Assembly (NCBI GenBank): GCA_963675135.1
Contig: OY776120.1
Location: forward strand, 62,430,063 to 62,494,062
Reading direction: 5' to 3'
DNA length: 64,000 nt
Source of the DNA: Galeopsis tetrahit
Lineage: Eukaryota; Streptophyta; Magnoliopsida; Lamiales; Lamiaceae
Of this stretch, positions 11,578 to 22,705 are shown piece after piece (the first letter of the stretch is position 1; each line of letters starts with the position of its first letter). Both the position numbers and the translations under genes were made by a program. The notes beneath the pieces are model-generated. The model saw only the letters and a list, made by a program, of their open reading frames with translations, ran no database searches and was not told the origin of the DNA.

Positions 11578-11696
11578 ACACATTATGTTCTATTGCTCTC
11601 CCCATTTCGAACAACTCCATCAACATGTACAAGTTCATGCCATGGAAGCAGTCATGGCTTGTTGGGAGCTTGAGTATGTGCTGAAAAGCTTAATAG
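11578..11696 (+). pseudogene. Captured exon of a class II KNOX homeobox gene (KNOX2 domain)
   Basis: A 119-bp segment bounded by an acceptor (cttgcag at 11571-11577) and a donor (GT at 11697-11698) encodes a KNOX2 domain. One frame gives THYVLLL (11578-11598). After a one-base shift, the next gives FEQLHQHVQVHAMEAVMACW, then ELE and SLIG. In class II KNOX proteins (KNAT3/4/5/7 type) the family block is THYVLLLCSFKEQL followed by QQHVRVHAMEAVMACWE. The frameshift and the lack of the other KNOX exons make it a non-functional fragment. It lies in the core of CACTA-2, 1.4 kb from its right end. No KNOX1, ELK or homeodomain exon was found nearby. Confidence 0.85.
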
Positions 11697-12359
11697 GTTA
11701 TCATCTGATCCATTTCTACATCTTTTTTTGCAATATTGTAGATTGGTGTAGTTTTCTTTTGTTCTCCACAATGTTCATGCTATAAAATATTGCGGTAGTC
11801 ATCTATAATAGATTTTATTAGTTCTTTGTTACTTATGGAATCAATAGTCTCTCTTACTGTAGGATCAATGTTCATGCTTTATACATCTTATTTTATCAAT
11901 TGTATCTATCTGTAATACTAATATTTAGGAGAATTGTTGAATATCCCTAAACTTCTTTTATGCTTATTAATCATTTATCTACATTATACATTCAGGCACC
12001 ATGATCAAGTTATTCAAAGTAAAGAGGCATTGCTAAACGGGCTAATGAGAAGGTGTTGGTGAACTATGTCTTGAAAAGGTTTTATAATGAATGTAAAGAG
12101 AAATCTTCTAATCTTTATTGCATCCTGTATTGTCTCTGTGACGAGATAGGCTTTGGAATTTTATTATTGTGTTGGAATTAGACAAATTAGATTTTTGTAT
12201 AGTTAACAATACTTAGTATTTTCAGTTTTTTAAAATTTTACATTTAGCCTTTATAATTTTATTTCATGTCAATCTGAAAAATACAATCATGTAATGGAGA
12301 CTAATAGTCTATTTGCATTTGGGAATTTCTTGGCATTCTTTTGTTATACATAAAATAAT

Positions 12360-13126
12360 ATTAGAACTTTTTTATAATACCATTAATTTTAGAATCATCG
12401 ATACTATTTTAAATACAATAAATATATTATTGTATCAAAAAATTAATATAATTATCCCCACATTAAAAAAAAAAAAAATTTAGTATCAGAAAATATGTAT
12501 TGATACTATATATTTAGTATTCTTAAAAAATTAATTGATATTAAAAATACAGTATAGTATCAAAATAAATTGATACCATTATTCGATACTAAATATTTTT
12601 CTGACACTAAAGGTTATATACTTTAGTATTAAAAAATATTTATTAATACTATATATTTAGTGTCGTAAAAAATAATTGATACTAAAATTACAATGTGGTA
12701 TCAAAAAAAATTGATACCATTATCCGATACTAAATATTATTTTGATACTAAAGGGTTCAATCATTTTGTATCAAAAAATATTTATTGATACTATAAGTTT
12801 AGTATCGGTAAAAGTTTACGATACTATAAATGCATTGTTGTATCAAAACAATTTGATACAATAATCCGATACTAAATGCAATTTTGATACTAAAGAGTTC
12901 AATCCTTTAGTATCAGAAAATATTTATTGATACTATACATTTCTGATACTAAAGGGTAACCCTTTAGTATCAGACTTTTTTTTCTGATACGCAGTCTTTA
13001 GGATCGGGAGTATAGGTATCGGAAGTGGTATCGAAAATAAATTTGATACCAATATTTTTTGGTATCAAATATTTCATTTTTAGTATCAAAAAAAATTCGA
13101 TGCTAAAAAGCTCTTTTTTTGTAGTG
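12360..13126. repeat. CACTA-2 3' subterminal repeats
   Basis: The segment has dense copies of TTTAGTATC, GATACTAAA and GTATCAAAA in both orientations up to the terminal ctcttttttttgtagtg. It mirrors the motif content of the left arm. Confidence 0.8.
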
Positions 13127-13174
13127 TATAATCTTCTACACTTAAAGCTTGCTCAACGACAACAGTTGAGGCGA
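13127..13174 (-). pseudogene. hAT-1 transposase fragment between CACTA-2 and CACTA-3
   Basis: These 48 bases are the piece of the hAT dimerisation region left between two insertions. The minus strand reads ASTVVVEQALSVEDY. It joins the ...LLAKEILSAP end of the transposase at 15859 when CACTA-3 is removed, giving the SAPASTVVVEQALS motif of hAT dimerisation domains. Confidence 0.75.
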
Positions 13175-13299
13175 CACTACAAGAAACATGGGGAATAGCG
13201 ACGAAAATTTTGCAACAAATCTAAATTTCATCGCTAAAATCAATTTTTAGCAACGAAATAGAAATTTTCGTCACTAAATTCTTAGATTTAATATTTGCA

Positions 13300-14330
13300 A
13301 AAACATTTATATAGTTCATCGCTATGTTAGCAACAAATTGCTTCATTTCGTTGTTAATAATCAAAATAGCAATAAAAATTATATTTCGTCCCTAATATTT
13401 TGCAACAAAATAGAAATTTTCGTCGCTAAATTCTTAAATTTAATATTTGCAAAAAAATTTATATATTTCATCGCTATATTAACAACAGATTGCTTCATTT
13501 TGTAGTTAATAATCAAAACAACGATGAAAATTATATTTCGTCGCTAATATTTTGCGATGAAATCGAAATTTTCGTGGCCAATTTCTTGAAATTAATTTTT
13601 GCAACAAAATTTATATATTTCATTGCTATATTAGCAACAATTTTCTTCATTTTGTTGTTAATAATCAGAACATCAATGAAAATTATATTTCATCGCCAAT
13701 ATTTTGCGATGAAATAGAAATTTTCGTGGCTACTTTCTTGAAATTAATTTTTGCAACAAAATTGATAAATTTCATCGCTATATTAGCAAAAAGTTGCTTC
13801 ATTTTGTTTTTAATAATCTAAACATCAATGAAAATTATATTTTGTCGCTAATATTTTGCGATGAAATAAAAAAAATTTGTGGCTAATTTCTTGAAATTAA
13901 TTTTTGCAACAAAATTTATATATTTCATCGCTATATTAGCAACAAATTGCTTCATTTTGTTGTTAATAATCAGAACAATGAAAATTATATTTCGTCACTA
14001 ATATTTTGCGATGAAATGAAAATTTTCGTGGCTAATTTATTGAAATCATTTTTTGCGATGAAATTAAAATATTTCATCGCTATATTAGCAACGAATTGCT
14101 TCATTTTGTTGTTAATAATCAGAACAGCAATGAAAATTATATTTCGTCGCTAATATTTTAGCAACAAAATTAAAATTTGTATGACTAATTTTGTGGATTT
14201 AATATTTGCGAGAAAATTAAAATATTTCATCACCTTATTAGCAAAACAATATTTTATTTTATTATTAATAATTAGAACAATAATGAAAATTATATTTCGC
14301 CTCTAATATTTTAGTGATTAAATAAAAAAA
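13300..14330 (+). repeat. Tandem array, ~150-bp unit, in the CACTA-3 left arm
   Basis: About seven units contain attgcttcattttgttgtta and atttcatcgctatattagca, with copies near 13345, 13489, 13641, 13793, 13946, 14095 and 14245. The GCGATGAAA / TTTCGTCGC subterminal motif recurs in every unit. Confidence 0.8.
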
Positions 14331-15117
14331 TTCATGTTTAATTCTCATGAATTAAAAATGGTTGTCGTTTAAACATAATAAAAAAAAAAAAAGAGTGCAT
14401 GCATAGTGTGAAACAATACAGACGATTCCAACATTATGATGTTTGAAATAATATGATCAATATAATTTCATTTACACTCATTAATTTGACATATTAAGTT
14501 ATTTGTTTGATTTATTTTGGGGTATAATTTCTTGATTTCATTATGTATAATTTGTTTTATATTTTTCAGTTTTTCTATTATCTTGGTTTCATTAATTATT
14601 TGTTGTTATTTATACTAAGCATGAGGGAAGAGTACTACTTCAACTATGCATATTAAATCTAGAAAATCGGTTTAAATGTTTAATAAATCTCCCAAATTTT
14701 GTATCTTATATAAATCAGTTTGAATGTTTATAACAACATTTATAAATATGAAGATGCAAATGAAGATGGATATAAATAAAGATGAGAGGATGAAGATTGG
14801 ATGTAATATTTATTATTTTTTTAGAATTGTTAAAGTAACATTGATTTTTTACAATTGAAATTGTTTTAAATATTGCAAGTTAATATATGTGAAAAATTAA
14901 TCAATATTTATAAATATTTTTATAAATTAATCAATATTTATAAATTAATCAATATTTATAAATATTACAATTGGAATTATTTTTATTATTTATATAATTG
15001 TTACAAGTTAAAAATTAATCAATTAATATATGTGAAATAAATTAATTAAATAAGTAAAATTAACTAAATTAGTAACAATTGAATACATATATAATTAATA
15101 TTAAAAACTGAACCAAA

Positions 15118-15190
15118 GAGTTGTCTTCCCGAGTGGTGAGCGTCTAGCTATGGGCGCATATCCACCTGGGATCAATTCCCACAAAGACCA
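15118..15190 (+). other. tRNA-like module (A box/B box) in CACTA-3
   Basis: An A-box-like ttcccgagtgg (15126-15136) is followed 32 bases later by a degenerate B box ggatcaattcc (15169-15179). The upstream flank (gaatacatatataattaata) matches the flank of the equivalent module in CACTA-4. There is no complete cloverleaf, so it is not called a tRNA gene. It could be a SINE head or a part of the CACTA itself. Confidence 0.55.
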
Positions 15191-15220
15191 AATAAATAGT
15201 TATTTAAATAAAATGGAGAT

Positions 15221-15360
15221 GGGTATGCGGGTCGGGTCGGTTGGGTACGGGTGTGGGTCGGTTATTTAAATAAAATTGGGAGGGGTATGCTTGTCGGTTG
15301 GGTGCGGGTCGGTTTGGTCGGGTTGGGTGCGCGTGTGGGTGTGGGTCGGGTTGGTCGAGT
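15221..15360 (+). other. G-rich tracts with quadruplex-type spacing
   Basis: Runs of three or more G with short loops occur at 15221-15257 (six runs) and again at 15287-15350, based on a GGGTCGGGT or GGGTGCGGGT repeat. They lie directly after the tRNA-like module. Confidence 0.7.
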
Positions 15361-15399
15361 GCAGAAGTGGATTTAGAGAACAATTCGTAAATCGAATAT

Positions 15400-15858
15400 C
15401 CATAAGCCAAATATTAGCGACAAAAATATGGGTTTCATCGCTAACATTTGCAACGAAATTAAAATATTTATTGCAAAAAATTAGTCACGAAGTAAGGAGC
15501 TACTATTTTAGACATAAAAAAATTTGTAGCTAATGTGAGTTAGCGATGAAATAATTTTGTCGCATGATTTGTTGCTATACACCCGTCGCTAACGTGTTTG
15601 CGACAAATGTTTAATTTTCCTCGCAAACATTTTGCGATGAAACTCATATTTTCGTTGCTAATATTTTGCGATGAAACTCAAATTTTCATCGCTAATATTT
15701 GCGACAAAATTAATTTTTTTGTCACAAACACGTTAGCGACGGGTGTATAGCAACAAATCCTACGACAAAATTATTTCATCGCTAACTCACGTTAGCGACG
15801 AAAATATTAGAATTAGCGACAAATTTTTTCGCGGCTAAATTGCAGTTTTCTTGTAGTG
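15400..15858. repeat. CACTA-3 3' subterminal repeats with a ~70-bp inverted repeat
   Basis: Many GCGACGAAA/GCGATGAAA motifs occur here in both orientations. Within them, about 15530-15607 and 15716-15793 are near-perfect inverted copies, sharing for example atttgttgctatacacccgt and its complement, separated by about 110 bases. Confidence 0.8.
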
Positions 15859-18693
15859 CGGGAGCCGAAAGAATTTCCTTTGCGAGCAGCCGAACATTGA
15901 CAATGTCGGATATATATTTATCATCCTCGACCAACACTTGAGTATGTCAAAATCGTCTCCATCTAAATTAAATTGCATTGACGTATTCATTTCATAATTT
16001 CCAAATTCTTGAGTATATGATGACCTTACTCTTTTATGATTACGAGCAAAAAGAAAACTAGAAATATTATCCATATCGTCGACATTTTCAACATTCACAC
16101 TAGCACTAACTAGAAGTAGAAGTGGAGGAACGATGAGCATCTGAATTCATATACTCTCTAGTTGTTTAACACTATTTATGATTTCACTTGTATTTGGTCG
16201 ATAAGATTGTGAATGTTCGGCGGGAGGATGTACATAATTATAATACAAGTCTAACAACTCTTCTACACCATCTAACTTATATATAGGATCAAAGACTTTA
16301 GCAATTAAAAATATAGGGAAAATAGTATCAAGATATTTCATCCATTTTTGCATCATAGGAAGAATCGCACCATGTAATATCAGATCATTTATATTACGTC
16401 TTAAAACCCCGATAATTTTAAGACAATATTCAAGTGTCATATAAGAAGTAGATTCATAAACTTTAGACATAGAATAAGTAGCATCAATAAAAACTCCCAA
16501 AATTGAACATTTTTTTGCATGGATCTCAATCTTGTACATGTAAATGAAAATCACAATTTTTGTTAGCAAAAAAAGCGCATAAAACTTCTTTTTAATCCAT
16601 CGTCTCTTTTAACAATTTATAAGTAGAATTTCACCATATTGGCATATCAAGAGATTTTTTTTTTGGATGCACACCTAATGATCTACAAGTCATTTTCCAT
16701 TTTTCCATCAAACTAGTACGCCTCGTCAAGAAAATAATAACATCTTTAATTGGAGAAACTTGAAGTCTCGAAGCAATTAAACCATCTTGAACACATAAAT
16801 TTAAAATATGCCACATACATCTAATATGATTTTTTCCCCTCAAAATATGGTTGACAAGCAATTTGAAGATCATCGATACCAACGGTATTAGCACTAGCAT
16901 TATTAAAAGCAATTGAAAAAACTTTGTTTGTCAAAGCATAATCATTTAAAATATCAAAAAATTTATTTTTAATACCTTTGACGTTGTGCACATCATCAAA
17001 ATCCCTATAAGCAATTAATCTTTTGTTTAAAGTCCAAGAATCATCAATCCAATAACAAGTAACTCCTATATAAGAATGTTTTTAAAAATTAATTATCACT
17101 CCAAATATCCGCACACATAGAAACTTTAACCCTTAGTGAGGCAAAAGTAATGATCAAATATATTCACCAACAACATTAGCAATATCACGAATAACCGTAG
17201 AACAAGAATTTTTTTTATGCATGGTTGTAGTGAAAGTTGTGCCATATCAATAAAAATAAAATTTTCGACAAAACTATAAGGAAGATGTTGAACACTTATC
17301 ATTTTAGCTAACATGTTTCTAAAACGTTCTTGATCATATTTAAAAAGAGAGGTCGAATTACTTACCGCACCTTGAACTCTGCCTCCGAAGGACTTGGTAA
17401 ATCCTTGTGGTTACGTTTGACTCGTAGCAATTCCCACTTTATCTGAATGCTTCTTCATCAAATGGAGTTGGAAGGTTCCATATCCTCATCCCTTCGTATA
17501 TAAATTTATATTTTTTTGTACAATAATTATAAAAAACATCAAACTTAAGGGGATTATTGGTCGACACTTTTCGAAAGTGATGTTCAAAAATATCGGATTG
17601 AATTTGGGCTTGTGATTGTGATCAGTGGCGGATCCAAGAATTTAAATTTGGGGGTACGATAAATAATTATTAACATATTATTTAATACTCCGTATATAAT
17701 GTTTTACTAGTTGGCGTGCACCAATAACTTCTCTGGTGAAATAACTAAAGTTAGAAAAAATATAAGAAATGTTATAATAGGACACTGTAAAAGGTCGAAA
17801 TTCATTAAGATCATAGTTCAAAAAAATATATGAGTAAAAATTAGTAGATAAATAGACAAGGGAGTAAAAAAAATATATTTAAATTATATTAGGCCCACAC
17901 AAAAAGTTTTATAAGAAAAATATACATTTTAATCCAAATTCAATATAATGTCAATTTATTTAGACACGAATTTTAATAAATATTGATTAATTTATGGATA
18001 AAATAGATATGTTGAGTGTATGATTGAATATTGCATGTGTGATATACTTATAAATAAAGTGAATGTTTATGAATAGAAATAATGACAATTTGAATAAATA
18101 AGTGATGGTTGGAGAGTGAAGATAAAATAGTGTCAATAATATTATTTCAAAGGCCATGAGAATAATAAAATTGAAAAGAGTAATATTTAAATAAAATAAA
18201 TTACAATTATAATTATAATTTACTTCATATGTACATGACAAATAAATACTAAGAGTATATAAAAGAAAGAAAAAAGAAGAAAGTTGTAGAAAATCGGACA
18301 ATTAAAAATTAAATACAAATTGAAAATCAAAACCCAACTGAAAAAATTACTCTTTATATTAGTATTAATATATATTTTTTCATTTTGGGGTACAGTTGTA
18401 CCCCTTTGTTCCAAGCTGGCTTCGCCTCTGATTGTGATGATGTATTTGTCGGAGTCGGAGAGGTTGAAGTTGGAATTTCGGTTGCACTTTCTTGAGTTGA
18501 ATCTCCGCCTCCCGGCCACATCATCATCATCATCCTCAAGAATTTTATAATATTTTTTTTTACAAAGAATATTATAAATATCGGTACCAAGAATATTAAA
18601 AATATTTTCTTTCTCCTCTTCGTTGAATAATGGAACTCGATTTCGATGTTGTGAAGAAGAAGAGGTGATACCCTTACCATTTGAAGATGCCAT
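15859..18693 (-). pseudogene. hAT transposase (hAT-1), decayed
   Basis: The start is the ATG of MASSNGKG at 18693. In order on the minus strand there is a low-complexity N-terminus. After the hAT MITE at 17623-18430 comes a BED zinc finger with CNYC-type cysteines (FYNYCTKKYKF) and HLMKKHSDKVG. The catalytic RNase H-like region follows, with FGGRVQGAVSNSTSLFKYDQ, MLAKMISVQHLPYSFVENF (17240-17314), GKNHIRCMWHILNLCVQDGL (about 16830) and TSLMEKWKMTCRSLGVHPKK. Then come KIIGVLRRNIND, LPMMQKWMKYLD and VFDPIYKLDGVEELLDLYY (16200-16440). The C-terminal dimerisation motif begins (LLAKEILSAP) and continues beyond CACTA-3 at 13127-13174. Several frameshifts and stops separate these blocks. Confidence 0.85.
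17623..18430. mobile_element. Small non-autonomous hAT element (808 bp)
   Basis: The ends are CAGTGGCGGATCCA and, as reverse complement, CAGAGGCGAAGCCA. A perfect 8-bp target duplication ATTGTGAT lies at 17615-17622 and 18431-18438. AT-rich interior; no credible gene. It interrupts the N-terminal coding part of the hAT-1 transposase, and the frame reads through (NTSSQSQAQIQ) if one duplication copy is removed. Confidence 0.88.
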
Positions 18694-19119
18694 ATTAAAA
18701 TATAAGAATAAGAATATAAGATGAAATTGAGAGAGTACTGAAAAATGAAAATTAATAAGTAGAAAATTAATAGAATGAAGAGATTTGAGAGAGTATTGAA
18801 ATTGATGTTGAGAGTGTAAGAGAAAAAGAGATTGAGATTGGGTTTGATGGGAAAAATGAGTTGGAGAAGGGGGTATTTATAGAAGAAATTTTGAATAAAA
18901 AAATAAAAAAAATCAAACGGTCGAATCGCCGGTTTAACTGAACCGGCAGTTCGAACCAACCGTCTTTAAATTGCTTTGGACGGTTGATCTCTAACGGTCA
19001 TTTATAAAAAAATAAAATAATCAGTTTTTTATTCATAAATATGGTCACTTCTCAACTCATTTTTTCACACTAAATCACAAATCTCCACTCAATTCATAAT
19101 ATCTCTTTTCTTTTTTCAA

Positions 19120-19397
19120 ATGGCAACTGAAGGGTCATCAAATGTGAAAAATGTCAATTATGAGACCAATGAAGATGAAGTCGATCAACTGCAGCCTCGC
19201 CTTCACCCCGCCTTCCCCTCTTTCGTGCAAAGTCACTTTCAAGTGAGCGATATAAATTCGTAAACTGGAACATGTCATGTTTGTTGTAAGTATTGCTCAA
19301 GCAAATATACTTTTAAGTGTGGAGAGGAGGATACAAAACATTCGCCTCACACTTGAATAAGAAGCATCCGGACGTAGGTCAATTGTTAAGAAGGTGA
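19120..19397 (+). pseudogene. BED zinc-finger fragment, divergent from the hAT-1 transposase
   Basis: It starts MATEGSSNVKNV. A stop and a frameshift follow, but a BED finger can be read: CKYCSSKYTFKCG, then, in another frame, FASHLNKKHPDVGQLLRR with stop at 19395-19397. Nothing of the hAT catalytic domain follows. It runs head-to-head with the transposase start at 18693, separated by ~425 bases. BED fingers bind DNA in hAT transposases; what a finger-only protein would do here is unknown. Confidence 0.65.
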
Positions 19398-19909
19398 AGA
19401 CGAAGCACTGAAGACTGAAGTGTTATTGTAAAATATAAATTTTAGAATTTAATTTAAGTTAAGTGTCTAAGACTTTGAGTTTAGTTTATTCAAGTCAAGT
19501 TTAAGTCAATTATGATTCGTGTGAAGTGTTTATGTTTAGTTTATTTAAGTTAACTAGTTAAATGTGAAGTGTTTTAGTTTATTTAAGTCTAGTGTTTAAA
19601 TTTATTTAAGTCAATGGTTTAAATTATAAGTTGAGTTTATAATTATTATTATTAATTTAAAATGAAAAATAGAAAATGATAATAAAAATTACGGAGTACA
19701 AATTACAGCTTAACCTTAAAAAAAAGAAAAAAATGGTTAAACTGCCAAACCGACAGTTCCCAATTTAAGGAACCGAAATCGAACAGTATTTTATCGGTTA
19801 CGGTTTGATTTTTTAATCGTAACCGGCAGTTCGATTTTGTGAATGTCTACGTCATGCTTGAGTGGGGATAATAGAATAAATCATTTACAATAATATTGTT
19901 TATTCCGTT
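19398..19909. other. Right end of hAT-1 and flank, no gene
   Basis: AT-rich sequence with a run of taagtTTAGTTTATT-like repeats at 19440-19640, then the CGGTT/GTTCGA-rich hAT end up to 19849, then 60 bases of flank up to solo LTR-B. No coding signal seen. Confidence 0.5.
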
Positions 19910-21285
19910 TGTTGGTCCCAAGTTGAGTTAAGATTGAGTAAGCTAAGAAAGTCTAGAGGGAAGGGCTGAATAGACTTTCCAAAATCTTTCAAAATATCAG
20001 AGTTTTTATGCGGAAATGTGTTCTGAATAGTACTGTTCTTACTGGGTCAGATCAGTACTTCCAGCTTCAGTTTTATACTCAACTTTTATTCAGATCTTTT
20101 ACTTTGTAAATTCTACTGTTCTTGGTTAAACAAATATCAAACAGAAAAGTAAAGAACACAGAATTTTATAGTGGTTCGACCAAAAAGTCTACATCCACTC
20201 TCACAATCCCAGTTGTGATGTTTTATTAACTCTTCCTTGAGTTTCTTGTGGCTTAAAGTCCCAAGATTAAGACTGTGATCTTTTCGATTACACTTCCAAG
20301 TGTATCTTCGATCGACTAGTAATTTCACAAGTAACTAGCACACTTGTTTACAACAATACAAACTTTAAAATGAAAAGTAAAACTTCTCTTGAATAGCCTC
20401 TGATTTCTTCTCTTCAAATCTGTGGCTTCTTCTCAAATTCCTTTAATCTCTTCAACTTTGTGAGTTCTTCAAATGCTTTGTAGACTTGCTATTGAATTCT
20501 CTAAGATCAGTAAATGTTCAGTAGTCTTCAGCAGTATGAGATCATACAGTATTTATAGACTTAGTATGACAGTTAGCAGTTTGTGAACTAACTCTCAACT
20601 AACTCTAAAACTGTCCTTGTAACTTATCCTTTTGTAACCGACTTTGTAACTTCCTTCTTATTCCAAGTCAGCATATCTTCAAATATATCTTCAGTTACAC
20701 CTTAAAATAAGATTTCCAAACTTATCCTTCAAACTTACTAACTCAGCACAGTAAAATTACTCTTCTTAGTCTTATTGTTCTTAGTCAGTCAACACAGTTC
20801 TCAAAACTGTTCTGCACTTCTCCTGAATTCTTCTAAGCTTCACTTCAACTCTTCTTGAAGTCTTCTGAGTCTTCAATAGTCTTCTTAGTCTTCTTCTAAT
20901 CTAGTTCTAATCTACTGTTCTGAACTTTACAATGCTGAATACAATAGACTACAACTTTACAAATATAAAACCTATCTATACACCAACTGAACTACATACA
21001 ACAGAGTATATCTAAGTCCTAATCTATAAGCTGTCTATACAATACAAAACATCAGCTTAGTTCCTAACAGTTCTTATATCAGATCAGTAACACACTAAGA
21101 TCAGTAAACTTATATAAGATCAGTAACTCAGATTCCAATATCTCATTAAGATCAGTAACTCATATATCATATAACATAATTATATCAACATATAATCACA
21201 TATATCATTAACTTCAAGTTGTTTTTGGCCATCAAAACATACACTCATCAACTAGAACATTGTTTCACAGATTCATATCCCAACA
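19910..21285 (-). mobile_element. Solo LTR (LTR-B), 1,376 bp
   Basis: The plus strand starts TGTTGGTCCC and ends CATATCCCAACA. A perfect 5-bp duplication CCGTT lies at 19905-19909 and 21286-21290. It is related to the LTRs of Copia-2: same ends and the shared blocks gattgagtaagctaagaaa and caaaatctttcaaaatatca. By analogy with Copia-2 it lies in minus orientation. No internal sequence is attached. Confidence 0.88.
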
Positions 21286-21461
21286 CCGTTGCCTATAATT
21301 TTGGGATTGTACATTATCAGTAATTGATTATTTCCTTACTTAGATTAGGGAACCTTGAAATCCTCTGTATAAATTACTCTGTGTACTCAATAATTAGTCT
21401 GAATGAAATACAATTACTTTCACTTTAATAACTCTCGTAAAAGTCTACATGTATAAATTAA
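21286..21461. other. LTR-like remnant
   Basis: The end of this segment reads ctgtataaattactctgtg, then gaatgaaatacaattac, resembling the TATA/polyadenylation region of a copia LTR. Boundaries cannot be set. It is the sequence into which LTR-B inserted. Confidence 0.3.
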
Positions 21462-21973
21462 GAGGGGTGTATTCAATTGAGGTTTTGTTGGATTTTTTTG
21501 GACTTTAAAAAGTCAGTGGATTTAGAAAATCCATAAACTCCATGCAGAGTTTGACTGACTTTTTTATTGATTTATATGGATTTTAATAGACTTGACAGAT
21601 TCTGGAATACGCATTTTTTTATTGATTTACATGAATTTTCATAGACTACGCCCTTGGAACTATTGACTGACTTTTTTATTGATTTATATGGATTTTAATA
21701 GACTTGACAGATTTTGGAATACACATTTTTTTATTGATTTACATGAATTTTCATAGACTACGCCCTTCGAACTATTGATGCAAACGTATATCGAACACAC
21801 TTGTATATAAAAAAAAGTTATCTAAATTATTTAGAAAAAAATATCAAAAATATATTAATTCAAAAAAAAAATTATTATTAATCATTATTATTCTCTTCAG
21901 TGTCTTTATCTATATCAAGGTGTATCTTTATCTACCAAAATATTTAAGAAATAAGGATAAACATAATATATTA

Positions 21974-22236
21974 CTCCCTCCGTCCCGGAATAAACTTCTC
22001 ATTTCTTTTGATTGTTTTGATTAAGGAATATAATATAATAATAGATGTAGTACAATTGATGTGATGGTGAGAGAGAAAATAATAGATTAGTATGAGATGA
22101 AGTATAATAAAATAATAGATAAAGTATAACTGATGTGATTGAGAGAGAGAAAATATTTTATCGAATATGGAATGAGAAACTTATTGTGGGATATCCAAAA
22201 AAGGAAAGTGGAAAACTTATAGTGGGACGGAGGGAG
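21974..22236. mobile_element. Stowaway MITE 1
   Basis: The ends are CTCCCTCCGTCCCGGAATAA and GGGACGGAGGGAG, flanked by TA on both sides (21972-21973, 22237-22238). 263 bp, no coding capacity. Confidence 0.9.
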
Positions 22237-22705
22237 TATAAAGATGTATATATAAATCATGTTAATATTATATTTCTAATAATCTTTGTACAATAATTAA
22301 TGTCATAAATTAGGTTGCGATCGAGAATATATTATTGAGAACGGAATTTTGAAATACAGAAATGTAATAATAATGGCGGTGAAGCTCTCACTCTCCGTAA
22401 TTTCTCCAATGGCATAATTGACATGAACTCTATCTATTTTTTTTTTTTGAAGAATCATGTTAATTTTTTTTAATGAAAATAAAGGTTAAACTTGATGACG
22501 GTGAAAAATGCAGTAGGTTAGTAGTAGAACTTTTGTTAGAAGAACAACAATGTTTTTTTTTTTCTTCTTTTCAGAGTCTTTTGAGAGAATCCGTTGAAAT
22601 CTCTACCTTTTAGAAGAGATTTTGGATAGTGTAATTTATTTATATTTTTTGAAGAGAATCCAACAAAATCTATAGAGTATTAAAGTCTATAGATTGTTGA
22701 ATACC

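Larger units (their letters stand above)
6788..13126. mobile_element. CACTA-2: non-autonomous CACTA with a captured gene fragment
   Basis: It starts CACTACAAAAAAAAAG and ends CTCTTTTTTTGTAGTG, flanked by a 3-bp duplication TAT (6785-6787 and 13127-13129). Both arms are packed with GATAC/GTATC-containing repeats (TTTAGTATC, GATACTA). It has no CACTA transposase gene. The middle (about 8930-12360) is unlike the arms: a GC-rich island at 9000-9430, intron-like AT-rich sequence, and a KNOX2 exon at 11578-11696. A SINE is inserted in the left arm. Confidence 0.88.
13175..15858. mobile_element. CACTA-3: non-autonomous CACTA
   Basis: It starts CACTACAAGAAACATGG and ends TTTTCTTGTAGTG. Flanks are cga (13172-13174) and cgg (15859-15861), a target duplication with one mismatch. 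Its arms carry GCGACGAAA / TTTCGTCGC repeats. It has no transposase gene. From left to right it holds a ~150-bp tandem array (13300-14330), AT-rich sequence, a tRNA-like module (15118-15190), G-rich tracts (15221-15360) and an inverted-repeat-rich 3' subterminal region. It is inserted in the C-terminal coding region of hAT-1. Confidence 0.88.
6084..19849 (-). mobile_element. hAT-1: old hAT transposon hosting two CACTA elements and a hAT MITE
   Basis: The two ends read TAGACATGCACAA (6084) and, as reverse complement, TAGACATTCACAA (19849), followed on both sides by GGTTCGAA/CGGTT-rich sequence. The minus strand carries hAT transposase remnants and the plus strand near 19120 carries a BED-finger fragment. 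A matching 8-bp target duplication is not found at these ends. An exact atattgtt does occur at 6076-6083 and again at 19893-19900, so the true right end could be about 43 bases further out. Once the insertions are removed, roughly 3.9 kb of hAT sequence remains. Confidence 0.6.

Noticed and set aside
18354..18959. 201-codon hydrophobic minus-strand ORF
   Set aside because: The first part reads AT-rich leader as Phe/Ile/Leu; only its end overlaps the real hAT-1 frame. Not a membrane protein gene.
6076..19900. atattgtt at 6076-6083 and 19893-19900 as the hAT-1 target duplication
   Set aside because: It is 43 bases from the best inverted end (19849) and the sequence is AT-rich; kept only as an alternative boundary.
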